Shown here: one piece after another, positions 22,471 to 23,333 of the stretch
Layout of the letters: every line of letters starts with the position of its first letter
Position numbering within the stretch: the first letter of the stretch is position 1
NCBI GenBank assembly: GCA_041686955.1
Contig: JAWLCV010000061.1
Coordinates: 1-23,333 of the forward strand
Direction of reading: 5' to 3'
From: UBA7803 sp041686955
GTDB taxonomy: Bacteria; Pseudomonadota; Gammaproteobacteria; Pseudomonadales; Azotimanducaceae
DNA: 23,333 nucleotides
Made by a program: the position numbers and the translations under genes
Notes under the pieces: generated by a model
The model's input: only the letters and a program-made list of their open reading frames with translations
The model's database searches: none
What the model was told of the DNA's origin: nothing

Positions 22471-22710
22471 TCACGCGGTCTTCAGACATTTCCCAAGAAC
22501 GTTTTGCCGTATATTCAATGCGTTAGGAGCCAAACCTAGAGTAACACTCTTGACCATTCCCCGCCGCGCAGGCCCGGCGCCGTGTGCATAACACTGTCAC
22601 CGCGGCTCGGAACTGGGTGATTCGGTAACAACTGTCACTCTGCCTTCCACTTCCGGCGCCACTCCGCCAGGTGTGCCCCCGGGAGGTGTGCCGGCGCGGC
22701 CTCCGCCTCG

Positions 22711-22766
22711 GGTGCCGGCGCCGGGCCCTGCGCTTACAATGCGGCGAGCGCCGGCGCGCCGGCACC
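22711..22766. repeat. 11-bp inverted repeat flanking a candidate -10 box
   Basis: GGTGCCGGCGC at 22711-22721 is the exact reverse complement of GCGCCGGCACC at 22756-22766. The second arm overlaps a 14-base perfect palindrome (22750-22763). TACAAT at 22735-22740 between the arms resembles a -10 element (five of six) for the downstream gene, with no good -35. The arms could be operator half-sites; GC-rich chance symmetry is also possible. Confidence 0.35.
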
Positions 22767-22793
22767 ATCCGATTCATCAACATGGAGGCATGC

Positions 22794-23333
22794 ATGAGCG
22801 AGCTCACCGTCCTGGCCGAAGGGCTGAAGTTTCCGGAAGGACCCATCGCCATGCCGGATGGCAGCGTCCTCCTGGTGGAGATCGCCCGGGGCACCCTCAG
22901 CCGGGTGCGGGACGGCCAGGTCGAGGTGGTGGCGGAGCTCGGCGGCGGACCCAACGGCGCCGCCATCGGCCCGGACGGCCATTGCTACGTGTGCAACAAC
23001 GGTGGCTTCAAGTGGGTGCACTCGGGCGACCGGCTGTATCCCGGCGAAGAGCCCGAAAGCTACGCCGGAGGCCGCATCGAGAAGGTGGATCTCGCCACCG
23101 GCAAGGTGGAGGTGCTCTACACCAACTGCGGGGGCCAGCCGCTGCGCGGCCCCAATGATCTGGTGTTCGATCGGGACGGCGGGTTCTGGTTCACCGACCA
23201 CGGCAAGACGCGGGCCCGGGAGCGGGATCGCACCGGCGTCTTCTACGCCAAAGCGGACGGTTCGCACATCGAGGAGGTGATCTTTCCGCTCGAGGGGCCC
23301 AACGGCATCGGGCTGTCGCCGGAGGAGGACGAG
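22794..23333 (+). CDS. SMP-30/gluconolactonase/LRE-like protein (partial, 3' end beyond window)
   Basis: An open frame of 180 codons runs from ATG 22794 to the window end without a stop. GGAGG lies five bases upstream; an in-frame ATG at 22782 precedes that site and was not chosen. The protein starts with LAEGLKFPEGPIAMPDGSVLLVEI, shown here in fragments EGLKFPEGP and MPDGSVLLVE, the opening blade and metal-binding Glu region of SMP-30 beta-propellers. GPNGAAIGPDG, PLRGPNDLVFDRDGGFWFTD and LEGPNGIGLSPEED follow the same blade pattern, with the conserved Asn and Asp metal ligands in GPNDLVFD. Family members hydrolyse sugar lactones or other esters. The substrate cannot be set from this part. 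It appears independent of the exopolysaccharide locus. Confidence 0.87.
   Translation, partial: MSELTVLAEGLKFPEGPIAMPDGSVLLVEIARGTLSRVRDGQVEVVAELGGGPNGAAIGPDGHCYVCNNGGFKWVHSGDRLYPGEEPESYAGGRIEKVDLATGKVEVLYTNCGGQPLRGPNDLVFDRDGGFWFTDHGKTRARERDRTGVFYAKADGSHIEEVIFPLEGPNGIGLSPEEDE

Larger units (their letters stand above)
22442..22793. other. 352-base intergenic region between hemF and the SMP-30-family gene
   Basis: No coding sequence is convincing here. It holds an inverted repeat just after hemF (22447-22470), three related TAACA(A)CT...(T)GTCAC-like tracts (near 22541, 22588 and 22625), a pair of AGGTGTGCC direct repeats (22669-22677 and 22684-22692), and a GC-rich inverted repeat flanking a candidate -10 (22711-22766). 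Confidence 0.6.

Noticed and set aside
22490..22520. AACGTTTTGC-like stretch after hemF resembling the PEP-CTERM promoter region
   Set aside because: The bases at the -24 position are CA, not GG, and no PEP-CTERM gene follows.

Overview
The window is a GC-rich proteobacterial chromosome segment, most likely gammaproteobacterial, though the lineage is inferred only from gene content and codon style. It is dominated by an exosortase A (XrtA/EpsH)/PEP-CTERM exopolysaccharide locus, followed by oxygen-dependent heme biosynthesis (hemF) and the start of an SMP-30/gluconolactonase-type gene. I found no tRNA, rRNA, CRISPR array, insertion sequence or phage gene.

Layout. (1) 1-407, minus: 5' part of a predicted lipoprotein with an N-terminal domain resembling the PcRGLX/YetA polysaccharide-lyase type. 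It is divergent from (2) 524-2783, plus: an XrtA-associated FemAB-like protein and a glycosyltransferase of the TIGR03087 type. (3) 2803-6039, minus: a tightly coupled unit of acyl carrier protein, two exosortase-A-associated alpha/beta hydrolases and an O-antigen-ligase/Wzy-type membrane protein. (4) 6219-8018, plus: an asparagine-synthetase-like protein whose glutaminase half has lost its catalytic cysteine. (5) 8006-19540, minus: a long co-directional block. In transcription order it holds wecB, polysaccharide export lipoprotein, outer-membrane beta-barrel, chain-length determinant, xrtA, epsI, TIGR03088-type glycosyltransferase, intact asparagine synthetase-type amidotransferase, a second GT4 glycosyltransferase and a polysaccharide deacetylase. 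(6) 19762-21504, plus: an almost ideal sigma-54 promoter, a PEP-CTERM substrate protein and an XrtA-type polysaccharide deacetylase. (7) 21512-22441: hemF. (8) 22794 to the end: a partial SMP-30 family gene.

How it fits together (family knowledge plus inference). WecB would supply UDP-ManNAc. The glycosyltransferases build the repeat unit, the amidotransferase and ACP/hydrolase module may decorate it, and the Wzy/ligase-type protein polymerises or transfers it. The chain-length protein, export lipoprotein and beta-barrel move it out, and deacetylases trim acetyl groups. XrtA cleaves the PEP-CTERM anchor of the secreted protein so it can be released or attached to the matrix. Several usual members are not in the window: priming sugar transferase, tyrosine kinase, ExeA-like ATPase, acyl-CoA ligase, PLP-dependent decarboxylase and the PrsK/PrsR regulators. 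They may lie outside it.

Most notable points: the GG-N10-GC promoter in front of the sole PEP-CTERM gene; the degenerate-glutaminase synthetase divergent from an ACP that has no ligase beside it; the unusual nucleophile positions of the paired hydrolases; and the lyase-like lipoprotein at the left edge. Many starts are GTG or TTG with short overlaps, consistent with translational coupling.
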